NCBI GenBank assembly: GCA_002455255.1
Contig: DKKL01000023.1
Coordinates: forward strand, 517-12,890
DNA: 12,374 nucleotides
Origin: Candidatus Tepidiaquacellales bacterium UBA6667
GTDB lineage: Bacteria > Bacteroidota > Ignavibacteria > Tepidaquicellales > Tepidaquicellaceae
Direction: 5' to 3'
Shown piece by piece: positions 1 through 6,821 of this stretch; the stretch's first letter is position 1; the number at the start of each line of letters is the position of its first letter. The position numbers were made by a program, and so were the translations under genes. The notes beneath the pieces are model-generated. The model worked only from the letters and a program-made list of their open reading frames with translations, was not told where the DNA came from and searched no databases.

Positions 1-57
1 CTGAAAGGGACTCCTGCTAAATCCTAACTTACAATTTCCTCTCTAATCAAATCCCCC

Positions 58-2907
58 CTACCTCACAACCACCATCTTCTTCGTCTCAACAAATCCCACC
101 GCTTCAAGACGATAAAAATATACTCCACTCGATAATCCAACTCCACTAAACTCATAATTATAATACCCACTCTCAAGTCTTCCGTTCACCAACTCTGAAA
201 TCACCCTACCCGTTACATCAAATACTACCAACCTCACTTCACCCGACACAGGCAATTCAAAATTTATCTTAGTCGAAGGGTTAAATGGATTCGGATAATT
301 CTGACTTAATACAAATCTTTCCGGAACGCCAACAACTACCTCTCCCGAAAGTTCAAAATATTCAAAATTACCATTATAATCTTTTTGCTTTAATCTGTAT
401 CTGTATTTACCTGTTTGCAATCCCGCATCCGTAAACGAATAATCCCTCCTCGCATTTACAGTTCCGCTTCCGCTCACAAACCCAACCTTAACCCAATCAA
501 CCCCTCCATTATTCATTCTCTCTATTTCAAATCCTTCATTGTTAATCTCCGTTGCTGTTGACCAATCCAACTTAACCTTATTCCCCGTTACTCCATAACT
601 AAAACTCATCAACTCAACCGGTAGGGAAGTATTGTTAGGAGCAAATGCCAATGCCATATTAGAACCAAAAATCGGTCCCGCATAACTCAATGACTGTGAA
701 CTGTTAAAATGTCTGTACACCATTATCTGCTGCTCTTCTTCCAATCCTTGCAATCCAATCAAATGCTGTCGAAGAGTGTTATTCGTATAATTATTTTTAA
801 ATGTACTTCCGCTCTCATCAAAATTATATAAAATCTCAATTTTTGAATTTTGCGTATTTACGGGTAAATGATTTATCACAATCTGAAATGAAACATAATT
901 TCCTGTATCAATATTGTTATCAATGTTTTTAAGGATTGCTTTTGAATAAGTTACAATCAATTCATTCGGAGTTAATTTATAACATAACCTGCTCGGAACA
1001 CTCGGTTCCTGAAAATATAAATCACCCCAAAATGCAAATATGGCACTCCTCGGAGTTACTATAGGTAATCCCGTATTTGGCGGTTGTGTTATAAATGAAA
1101 AATCTATATTAATATATGACATCAATCCGTTCGTTCCAATATCCAATAAATTAAAATTCTGACCAAACAATCTTGTTTGATTTGAACCAAAAACATTATT
1201 CAATACAAAACATCCGTTATCAATATTCCCGTAAGTCGGTAATCCGGTTTGATTAACTATCAAATTCACGCTTCCCGTCGTATCCCTCCAGTTAAAGCTC
1301 GGTTTTGTTGGTGAAGGATTCGCCCCTGCAGTCGAGTTCGCAAAATAATATAAATTATTTCCCGTTGCATTATTATTCCCATAATCAGGCAATTGAACTT
1401 TGTAATATCTGTGTGCTGAATATAAACTTTGTGTATTACTGTTGCTGCATTTCACCCGCCAATAATATTTTCTTGAATTTTGATGAACTCCGTTTGGTAT
1501 TTGCTTGAATATCATTCCCAACTCTGTTGTTGTATAAACAATGTTACTAAAAATCGAATCTGTTGCAATATCCAAAGTATAAGAATTAGCATTATCTACG
1601 GGATTCCAAAATAAAAATACGACATCACCTGTTGAACTATATACAGTATTGTTTGCAGGCGTATTCAATGTAGGTGTACCTAACAATGTATAAACAATCG
1701 GTGTTGTTGTTACTCCTCCGTAAAATATAGATTTTTTTGGATAGACTCTGAAATAATATCCAACGTATGCTGCCAATCCGGTTGAACTATAATTAGTCGT
1801 ATTTGTCGGAACTGAATCAATGAGTGTCCAGCTTGAACCATTTGTACTTCTCTCTATAAAAAAATAATCCTCATGTTGTGAGTTATCAGTCCAGCTTAAA
1901 TTTATTTGCGAAGAAGATACTGCCGTTCCGGTCAAATTTGAAACCGGTGCAAGATTCAATCCCCCTGTTGTTGATTTATATACATTTATCGCTCCTGTGT
2001 TTAATGTACTTGGAAATACAAAATTCAGAGGATTATAAAAATTTGATACAACCGGTGAAATATTTAGCCAATTCGTCCCGCCATTTGTTGTAAAAAAAGC
2101 TCCACTTGTTGCAGTTACATATCCTAAGTTTGTGCTGAAAAATATTGTTTTTCTTAAATTATTGCCTGTTGGACTATTTCCAATTTCCCAATTCGTTCCA
2201 CCGTTTGTTGTTTTCAGAAATGTTCCGCTTTCTCCTACTGCCACACCATTATTGACATCAGAAAAATATATTGAGTAAAGTTTTGAAGCAGTTCCTGAAC
2301 TTTGTGCAATCCAGTTACCTCCTGCATTCGTTGTTCTTAAAATTTTCCCGCCCCAGCCGCATAGCCATCCGCTATTAGCATTTACAAAATATATTGATTC
2401 ATATGTATCGCTCCCGCCATCATATTCCATACTCCAGCTATCACCTCCGTTGTAAGTTACATAAACTCTGCCTATAAATCCTGTCGCTCTTCCCGTTGTA
2501 GCGTTTATGAAATTTATATCGCTAAAATCAACACCTGAATAAATCGTAGACCAGTTTAATCCTCCATCTGTTGTTCTGAAAAAATCAACATTTGAAACAA
2601 ATCCTGTATTCTCATTTATAAAATGTATAGTATATTCATCAGTAACTGGTAACGGATCTGTTAATGCAAACCAGTTCGTTCCGCCGTTTGTTGTTTTTAT
2701 TATACCGTTCCCGCAGGCATATCCGGTATTTGAATTCAAATAAAATATATCGAGTAATTGAGATCCTATAGGATTAATTTGTTCGACCCATTGTGTGTAT
2801 CCTACATTATTTATAACAAGAAAAATTAATATCAAAAATTTTTTGGAAATGTATTTAAGAAGAGAAAACTTATCTATAATTCCGATAAAACCGGCTAATT
2901 TAATCAT
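58..2907 (-). CDS. Secreted YCF48/BNR-like beta-propeller protein with Fn3-like modules and T9SS type A sorting domain
   Basis: The protein has 949 residues. A long N-terminus leads into a hydrophobic signal segment (KKFLILIFLVINN, about residues 22-35) with probable cleavage near YTQ-W. Residues ~40-312 hold six repeats ending in Asp-box-like turns such as TTNGGTNW and TTDGGLNW, typical of YCF48/BNR propellers. Residues ~315-405 resemble a fibronectin III domain (INLSWTDNS) and ~410-510 a second one (YYWRVK). Residues ~515-755 form an unrecognised, possibly NIDO-like region. From ~760 comes an LPVELMSF...ATEINNEGFEIER module common in this phylum, then a T9SS sorting domain (863-949; SQNYPNPFNPSTKINF, ending KKMVVVR). 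The expected fate is passage through Sec, then export and attachment or release by T9SS; the ligand is unknown. The ATG has no Shine-Dalgarno, and the ~20-residue extension before the signal core is unusual. I see no better in-frame start. The 3' end is GC-richer than the rest of the gene. Confidence 0.9.
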   Translation of the reverse strand: MIKLAGFIGIIDKFSLLKYISKKFLILIFLVINNVGYTQWVEQINPIGSQLLDIFYLNSNTGYACGNGIIKTTNGGTNWFALTDPLPVTDEYTIHFINENTGFVSNVDFFRTTDGGLNWSTIYSGVDFSDINFINATTGRATGFIGRVYVTYNGGDSWSMEYDGGSDTYESIYFVNANSGWLCGWGGKILRTTNAGGNWIAQSSGTASKLYSIYFSDVNNGVAVGESGTFLKTTNGGTNWEIGNSPTGNNLRKTIFFSTNLGYVTATSGAFFTTNGGTNWLNISPVVSNFYNPLNFVFPSTLNTGAINVYKSTTGGLNLAPVSNLTGTAVSSSQINLSWTDNSQHEDYFFIERSTNGSSWTLIDSVPTNTTNYSSTGLAAYVGYYFRVYPKKSIFYGGVTTTPIVYTLLGTPTLNTPANNTVYSSTGDVVFLFWNPVDNANSYTLDIATDSIFSNIVYTTTELGMIFKQIPNGVHQNSRKYYWRVKCSNSNTQSLYSAHRYYKVQLPDYGNNNATGNNLYYFANSTAGANPSPTKPSFNWRDTTGSVNLIVNQTGLPTYGNIDNGCFVLNNVFGSNQTRLFGQNFNLLDIGTNGLMSYINIDFSFITQPPNTGLPIVTPRSAIFAFWGDLYFQEPSVPSRLCYKLTPNELIVTYSKAILKNIDNNIDTGNYVSFQIVINHLPVNTQNSKIEILYNFDESGSTFKNNYTNNTLRQHLIGLQGLEEEQQIMVYRHFNSSQSLSYAGPIFGSNMALAFAPNNTSLPVELMSFSYGVTGNKVKLDWSTATEINNEGFEIERMNNGGVDWVKVGFVSGSGTVNARRDYSFTDAGLQTGKYRYRLKQKDYNGNFEYFELSGEVVVGVPERFVLSQNYPNPFNPSTKINFELPVSGEVRLVVFDVTGRVISELVNGRLESGYYNYEFSGVGLSSGVYFYRLEAVGFVETKKMVVVR

Positions 2908-3022
2908 AAGCTTTTATTTTTTCTAAAAATAATTAATTTCTTTTTAATATAACAACTTAATATTTATATACCACTAAATTTAAGAGTAATTAAACTCATA
3001 AAATCATTATTTGTAAAAACTA
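2908..3022. other. AT-rich upstream region of the 949-residue propeller gene
   Basis: This AT-rich stretch lies between the start of the minus-strand propeller gene and the composite repeat. It should hold that gene's promoter, but I found no TAnnTTTG element on the minus strand. The only structure noted is a short inverted repeat, GAGT-N6-ACTC, at 2984-2997. Confidence 0.4.
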
Positions 3023-3173
3023 TGTCATTCTGAGCGAAGCGAAGAATAATCCCGATAATGAAACAATGTCATTCTGAGCGAAGCGAAGAATCCCGATAAT
3101 GAAACATTGTCATTCTGAGCGAAGCGAAGAATCCCGATAATTAAACGATGTCATTCTGAGCGAAGCGAAGAAT
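3023..3173 (+). repeat. Tandem array of four ~41-bp units with a GCGAAGC mini-hairpin core
   Basis: Four copies of a 25-bp segment (TGTCATTCTGAGCGAAGCG followed by AAGAAT) begin at 3023, 3067, 3108 and 3149. Spacing is 44, 41 and 41 bp. The linkers are near-identical (CCCGATAATGAAACA or CCCGATAATTAAACGA); the first unit has three extra bases (AAT). Each copy is an inverted repeat: ATTCT and AGAAT arms, a GA/GA internal mismatch, then GCGAAGC. Further or variant copies lie at 3289, 3351, 6822 and 6940. Because the linkers are also repeated, this is a tandem repeat and not a CRISPR array. Confidence 0.9.
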
Positions 3174-3182
3174 CTAAAAAAA

Positions 3183-3235
3183 GTCCCCCTTTGGTTGCCT
3201 GTCCCGACTTGTCGGGAGGGGATTTAGGGGGAGGA
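3183..3235 (+). repeat. GC-rich hairpin module B with a 22-nt hairpin inside its loop
   Basis: The outer arms are TCCCCCT and AGGGGA. In the simplest copy (6856-6888) they enclose only TTGG. Here 22 extra bases occupy 3195-3216, containing TGCCTGTCCCGA-CTTG-TCGGG, itself a hairpin (TCCCGAC/GTCGGGA). A second copy with the same 22-nt extra segment lies at 3387-3440 (extra bases 3399-3420). Confidence 0.8.
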
Positions 3236-3583
3236 TAAAAAAACAAAGCAATTCTGCCAGCCCATACTGAGAACGAACTAAGCAACTTGTCATTCTGCCT
3301 TGCCCCTACGGGGAGGAGCTTGCGACCGAAGAATCCCGATAATTAAACGATGTCATTCTGAGCGAAGCGAAGAATCTAAAAAAAAAGTCCCCCTTTGGTT
3401 GCCTGTCCCGACTTGTCGGGAGGGGGATTTAGGGGGAGGATTATTATTTTATAATATATAGTTTCTAAAATGGATAAATTCTATCAGTAACCAACAATAT
3501 TCAATTAGTGTAATTAGTAAAATTAGTGTAAATTCGTGGTGAGTTAATTCCAACCGCATCCCCGCGAAACAAAATTAATTCCC

Positions 3584-3626
3584 CTCTAAATTCCCAACCA
3601 TACAAAAACCATCCCATCTCCTTCCA
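3584..3626. other. Short 3' flank of the 492-residue gene, no terminator seen
   Basis: These bases lie between the D module and the stop codon of the minus-strand gene. The plus strand is C-rich. I see no hairpin followed by a T-run that would end minus-strand transcription here, so the composite repeat may form the 3' end of that transcript. That last point is inference. Confidence 0.3.
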
Positions 3627-5105
3627 TTATTTACATCCGTCAAGTTCCTTCACCTTCTCCAGCAACCAACTTCTTCCAATCGTTTCACTTTCCCTTATTT
3701 GTCTTTCCATTTCCCCCGAATCTAATTTGCTATCACCAATCTTAACTCTAAACAATCTTCCCGCTAAATTTATAAAATTTCTAATTGGCTTAACTATATT
3801 TTCACTCCAGGTAGGATTCTCTGAAATCAAATGTTTTATGCTGTCTGATACATATAAAAATTCCTCAAACCTGTTTGTTTCATAATAAATTTTTAGATAT
3901 AAATTTTTCACAGCCCACTTATCATTTATATTTAAATATGATGCCTTTCCAAGATGTTCAAGGGCAGATTCATAATCCCTGTTATGAACATCTATCACAG
4001 CATATAAATGATGAACCGTCTCCGCTTTATACTCTCCTGCTACTTTAGTTTTATATCGTTCCAAAAAATCTATTGCCCCTCCTGTCTTCCCCGCATTGTA
4101 ATATTTAAAAAATATTCCCCTGAACCAACCCGGATCTATAACCCCATTAAATATCAAGAGTCCATCTTCATCCATTTTTTTTGCAATTTCAAACTCTAAT
4201 TCATTATACTCCTTATTAGTCTTTAGTTTTGAAATATTTATACCATTAAATAAATGTATATATAAATTAAATAATTCTTCCCGTTCAAATAATTTCCCGT
4301 TTTCTATAATAAGATTCTTTACCTCATTCAAATTATTATCACTATTGTTTTCATTATATAGATTTAAAACCTTATGATATATTTCTATACTCTTTGAACC
4401 GAAATAATCTGATTCTAAAACCATTTTTTTTATTTCATCCAAAAATTTTAAATCATATTTTTTATTAAAAAAATACCTCTCATATTCAGCAAATCCATAT
4501 AATCTTAAAATTGAATTTAAAAAATATTTTAAAATGTAATTTATTTGTTCCTCATATCCGCTGTGTTTATATGTGGGGTCATCTTTTAGTTTAAATGATC
4601 TGTATATCTCCGTTAAAATCGACTTCTTGTTGAAATAATCTATATCACTTTTCCCGTATTTATCTGTGAATTCTATTATATCTTTAAATTGCTTTGTAAA
4701 AAATTTGTCGGACTTTTTATTTATAAAAAACATCAGCAATCTGAATTTTTTCTCATATCTATCACTCGTAAATGTATTATATGTGGCAAATTCTTCCGCC
4801 AAATCTTTTAAACAATTATTATACCTCCTCAATATATCATCTTTATAAGTTCTTTCAGGATATAATTCAGAAAATACTTTCTCTTTGGAAAAATTTTTAT
4901 TGTCAAATTTCGGATAATATTTTTTCATTATCATAAAATAATTTATTAAAATTTTCCGCTTGTTAAACATCGGAGATTTTATAAACTGTTCAAATTTCCA
5001 TAACTCTCTTCTGTTAAATAATTTTAATATATCTATGAAATCACATTTTATAGGATTAGATTTCTTTTCCGGGACTTGTTTTTTTTCTTTAGATTTTCTG
5101 GACAT
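3627..5105 (-). CDS. Conserved helical protein of unknown function, TPR-like C-terminal half
   Basis: The product has 492 residues, with no signal peptide and no membrane segment, so it is probably cytoplasmic. The N-terminus is very lysine-rich (MSRKSKEKKQVPEKKS). Residues ~25-110 form a recognisable block: LLK/LFNRRELWKFEQFIKSPMFNKRK, then YYPKFDNKNFSKEKVFSELYP and a YNNCLKDLAEEF helix. I associate this arrangement with uncharacterised FCB-group proteins, from memory. The rest is predicted to be alpha-helical; residues ~345-430 (RDYESALEHLGKASY, NRFEEFLYVSDSI) look like degenerate TPR-type helix pairs, suggesting a protein-binding scaffold. I do not know its function. A possible promoter element lies about 65 bp upstream. 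Its neighbours are a composite repeat downstream and a divergent surface-protein gene upstream, which give no functional hint. Confidence 0.85.
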   Translation of the reverse strand: MSRKSKEKKQVPEKKSNPIKCDFIDILKLFNRRELWKFEQFIKSPMFNKRKILINYFMIMKKYYPKFDNKNFSKEKVFSELYPERTYKDDILRRYNNCLKDLAEEFATYNTFTSDRYEKKFRLLMFFINKKSDKFFTKQFKDIIEFTDKYGKSDIDYFNKKSILTEIYRSFKLKDDPTYKHSGYEEQINYILKYFLNSILRLYGFAEYERYFFNKKYDLKFLDEIKKMVLESDYFGSKSIEIYHKVLNLYNENNSDNNLNEVKNLIIENGKLFEREELFNLYIHLFNGINISKLKTNKEYNELEFEIAKKMDEDGLLIFNGVIDPGWFRGIFFKYYNAGKTGGAIDFLERYKTKVAGEYKAETVHHLYAVIDVHNRDYESALEHLGKASYLNINDKWAVKNLYLKIYYETNRFEEFLYVSDSIKHLISENPTWSENIVKPIRNFINLAGRLFRVKIGDSKLDSGEMERQIRESETIGRSWLLEKVKELDGCK

Positions 5106-5169
5106 TATTATTCTCTATTTCTGAAAATTAATCAATTTTATATATTATTTTAAATACTAAATTAGTATT

Positions 5170-5177
5170 CAAATGTA
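5170..5177 (-). promoter_or_regulatory. Candidate -7 element for the 492-residue gene
   Basis: On the minus strand this reads TACATTTG, matching the Bacteroidota TAnnTTTG -7 consensus, about 65 bp upstream of the ATG. No convincing TTTG -33 partner is seen at the usual spacing, so this is a weak call in AT-rich DNA. Confidence 0.25.
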
Positions 5178-5208
5178 AAATTTCATGGACATTTTATAGA
5201 ATTTCTCT

Positions 5209-5239
5209 TTTGTATATCTGAATATTAATATTAATTTTG
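5209..5239 (+). promoter_or_regulatory. Candidate Bacteroidota-type promoter for the 439-residue surface protein gene
   Basis: TTTG at 5209-5212 and TAATTTTG at 5232-5239 are separated by 19 bases, matching the TTTG / TAnnTTTG pattern of the Bacteroidota primary sigma factor. Transcription would start near 5246, just before the first stem at 5253, giving a leader of about 170 nt. Chance matches are possible in AT-rich DNA. Confidence 0.4.
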
Positions 5240-5252
5240 TTTAAAATTTTTG

Positions 5253-5400
5253 CCTTTGAGAGTTTTTAAATGATTAAAATTAAATTTATAAAATATTTCA
5301 TTTTTACAATCCCTCACTCTCAGAGGCGGACTTTTGCCCTTAACAATTTAAATTTTAATTAATTTATTTTTTTGTTTGAGGGCAAGTCCATTTTTTTATA
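5253..5400 (+). promoter_or_regulatory. Structured 5' leader with two stems and a terminator-like end
   Basis: Stem 1 pairs CCTTTGAGAGT (5253-5263) with ACTCTCAGAGG (5316-5326): 11 pairs including one G-U, with extra inner pairing AAATGA/TCATTT (5268-5273/5298-5303). Stem 2 pairs GGACTTTTGCCCT (5328-5340) with AGGGCAAGTCC (5379-5389), two T bulged, and is followed by ATTTTTTTATA. CCCTCA (5311-5316) can instead pair with TGAGGG (5377-5382), which would break stem 2. The layout resembles an attenuated leader about 20 nt before the ATG at 5420. It matches no riboswitch class I recognise; function is inferred only. Confidence 0.4.
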
Positions 5401-5419
5401 AAAATTAAAATTAATAAAT

Positions 5420-6739
5420 ATGAAAAATTTTATAAAATTGTTCTTAATCTCTTTCTGTTTATCTCTTTCATTTGTTGCAAGTGATTGCACTAAAGAAGAA
5501 AATCCTGTTACCCCTGGCGGAGATGATGGTGATGGCGTTACTGCAACATACACTTCAAGCTCCGGCGGTACTTTGAACCATAATAATTTTTCTCTCGTGG
5601 TTGAAGCCGGTGATGTCCCAAAACTTAATACAGGTGCTGATGGGACAGTTATTTTTTCTTTAAATACTTCTAATACTATTGAATCCGGTATTCCAAATGT
5701 CCCTTCCGGTTATACTGTGATAGGGAATTATCTCAAAGCAGGACCTGAAGCGTTTAATTTCGAAAGACCTATCCAGATTTTATTCCCGGCATCCGGTGAA
5801 TCCTCCCCAAATGGTTTGAGTGTTTTATCTTATTCACCTGTTTCACAGTCCTGGCAAATTGTACCTACTTCAACTCTTGATACGATTAATAAAAGAATAG
5901 GCATTGACGTATTGAGCTTAGGTTACTATGTCTTAACAAGAAATAATTCTTTTGATAATTCTTCTGATTTCAGACAAGGCGGTTGTGTGCTTGATATGAT
6001 GGAACCTTTTACTAATTTTATTTTAACTGTGCAGAGTGCATCACCTGAAAAACCTTCCATTCTAAGTCTTTACTCTAATGGTTTTATAGGCAGCGTTTTT
6101 ATGGGACCAATTTTCTTAGGTTGCCCGGAATATAAAACTAAAGCAATTGTCCCACAGGGAACAATTTCTTTTTGGGTAACTAAATCAATCTGCACAGGAC
6201 CCGCTACTCAAATTTTTACTTATACAATTCCTGCTTCAGTAACTGTTAGTGACCCCCTTGTTTTCAATGGTTGGAGAACTTATGATGCACAGTATTATGT
6301 ACCTTTCACTATACCTCCTGGAGGAACTTGGGTTGAGGGAAGACCTTCCGGAACAGGTGCTTGGCCTCCTCCGACTGTACCTTTCGGGTCCGGTACTTTT
6401 CAGGCAACTCTTACTTGGATTAATTCCGCAGGTGCTATCGCTGACCTTGATTTACATCTATACGGACCAAATGGATTGCATATTTTTTATTCTGCTAGAA
6501 CTTCAACAAATTTCACTCTTGATAGGGATTGGACTGATCCTCTCGGTAATGCAATCGAAAATATTTACAGCACAACTCCATCAATACCTTCAGGAAACTA
6601 TGAAGTCAAAGTTAAAAATTATCGAGGGGTAAATAAATCTTTTAATGTAAGAACTATTTTAAATGGTTCTTCTTCTAATTTCTCCGGCTCATTGTCTGAA
6701 TCACAAGAAGTTACCGCACGAACTTTTACTATTCCATAA
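5420..6739 (+). CDS. Putative surface protein or lipoprotein with C-terminal YfaP/DUF2135-like domain
   Basis: The product has 439 residues. A signal sequence (residues 1-21, KLFLISFCLSLSFVAS) is followed by D22-C23-TKEENPVTP and a Gly/Asp-rich linker to ~40. This strongly resembles a Bacteroidota lipoprotein N-terminus, with acidic residues just after the cysteine as in surface-export signals, but Asp at -1 breaks the usual lipobox. Residues ~42-175 look like a ZU5-type beta domain (GGTLNHNNFSLVVEAG... GYYVLTR). A middle region (~180-320) contains several cysteines. Residues ~327-439 match the YfaP/DUF2135 pattern: ADLDLHLYGPNG at 341-352, LDRDW, and ENIY at 380-383, ending in GNYEVKVKNY. 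The role is unknown; a cell-surface beta-rich binding protein is the likely class. The gene has its own candidate promoter, structured leader and terminator, so it is probably monocistronic. Confidence 0.85.
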   Translation: MKNFIKLFLISFCLSLSFVASDCTKEENPVTPGGDDGDGVTATYTSSSGGTLNHNNFSLVVEAGDVPKLNTGADGTVIFSLNTSNTIESGIPNVPSGYTVIGNYLKAGPEAFNFERPIQILFPASGESSPNGLSVLSYSPVSQSWQIVPTSTLDTINKRIGIDVLSLGYYVLTRNNSFDNSSDFRQGGCVLDMMEPFTNFILTVQSASPEKPSILSLYSNGFIGSVFMGPIFLGCPEYKTKAIVPQGTISFWVTKSICTGPATQIFTYTIPASVTVSDPLVFNGWRTYDAQYYVPFTIPPGGTWVEGRPSGTGAWPPPTVPFGSGTFQATLTWINSAGAIADLDLHLYGPNGLHIFYSARTSTNFTLDRDWTDPLGNAIENIYSTTPSIPSGNYEVKVKNYRGVNKSFNVRTILNGSSSNFSGSLSESQEVTARTFTIP

Positions 6740-6770
6740 AGAATTTTATTTTTATTCTAAATCATTTCAT

Positions 6771-6798
6771 AAAAGGGAGAATAATCTCCCTTTTTTTT
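6771..6798 (+). terminator. Intrinsic terminator of the 439-residue surface protein gene
   Basis: AAAAGGGAGA (6771-6780) and TCTCCCTTTT (6785-6794) form a perfect 10-bp stem around an ATAA loop, running into eight T (6791-6798), 31 bp after the stop codon. Confidence 0.93.
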
Positions 6799-6821
6799 AT
6801 TATAAAAAAAATACTATCCTA

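Larger units (their letters stand above)
3023..3583 (+). repeat. Composite intergenic repeat, copy 1 (modules A-B-C-A'-A-B-D)
   Basis: The order of modules is: the A tandem array; B (3183-3235, GTCCCCCTTTGG...GGATTTAGGGGGAGGA); C (3248-3288, with CCAGCCCATACTGAGAAC); an A variant with extra sequence (3289-3334); another A (3351-3376); B again (3387-3440); an AT-rich spacer; and D (3485-~3583, starting CAGTAACCAA and rich in AATTAGTGTAATTAGT). The same order recurs at 6822-7185. The element fills most of the gap between two minus-strand genes and ends about 45 bp from the 3' end of the 492-residue gene. It encodes no plausible protein. Similar intergenic repeats are, to my knowledge, widespread in related genomes; no mobilising enzyme is visible here. 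Confidence 0.85.

Noticed and set aside
3023..3173. CRISPR-like array of regularly spaced repeats
   Set aside because: Linkers of 16 bases are almost identical to each other, there are only four units, and single copies occur elsewhere; no cas genes are present.
5253..5400. Assignment of the leader to a known riboswitch class or a MITE
   Set aside because: No conserved core of a known class was recognised, and the outer ends (5253 and 5389) are not inverted repeats of each other.
5359..5553. 64-codon minus-strand frame over the leader and start of the surface-protein gene
   Set aside because: It is antisense to a signal peptide and linker and its residues are low-complexity; no start signal or family resemblance.
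6249..6632. 127-codon plus-strand frame inside the surface-protein gene
   Set aside because: It lies entirely within the DUF2135-like coding region in another frame; the main frame has clear domain motifs there.
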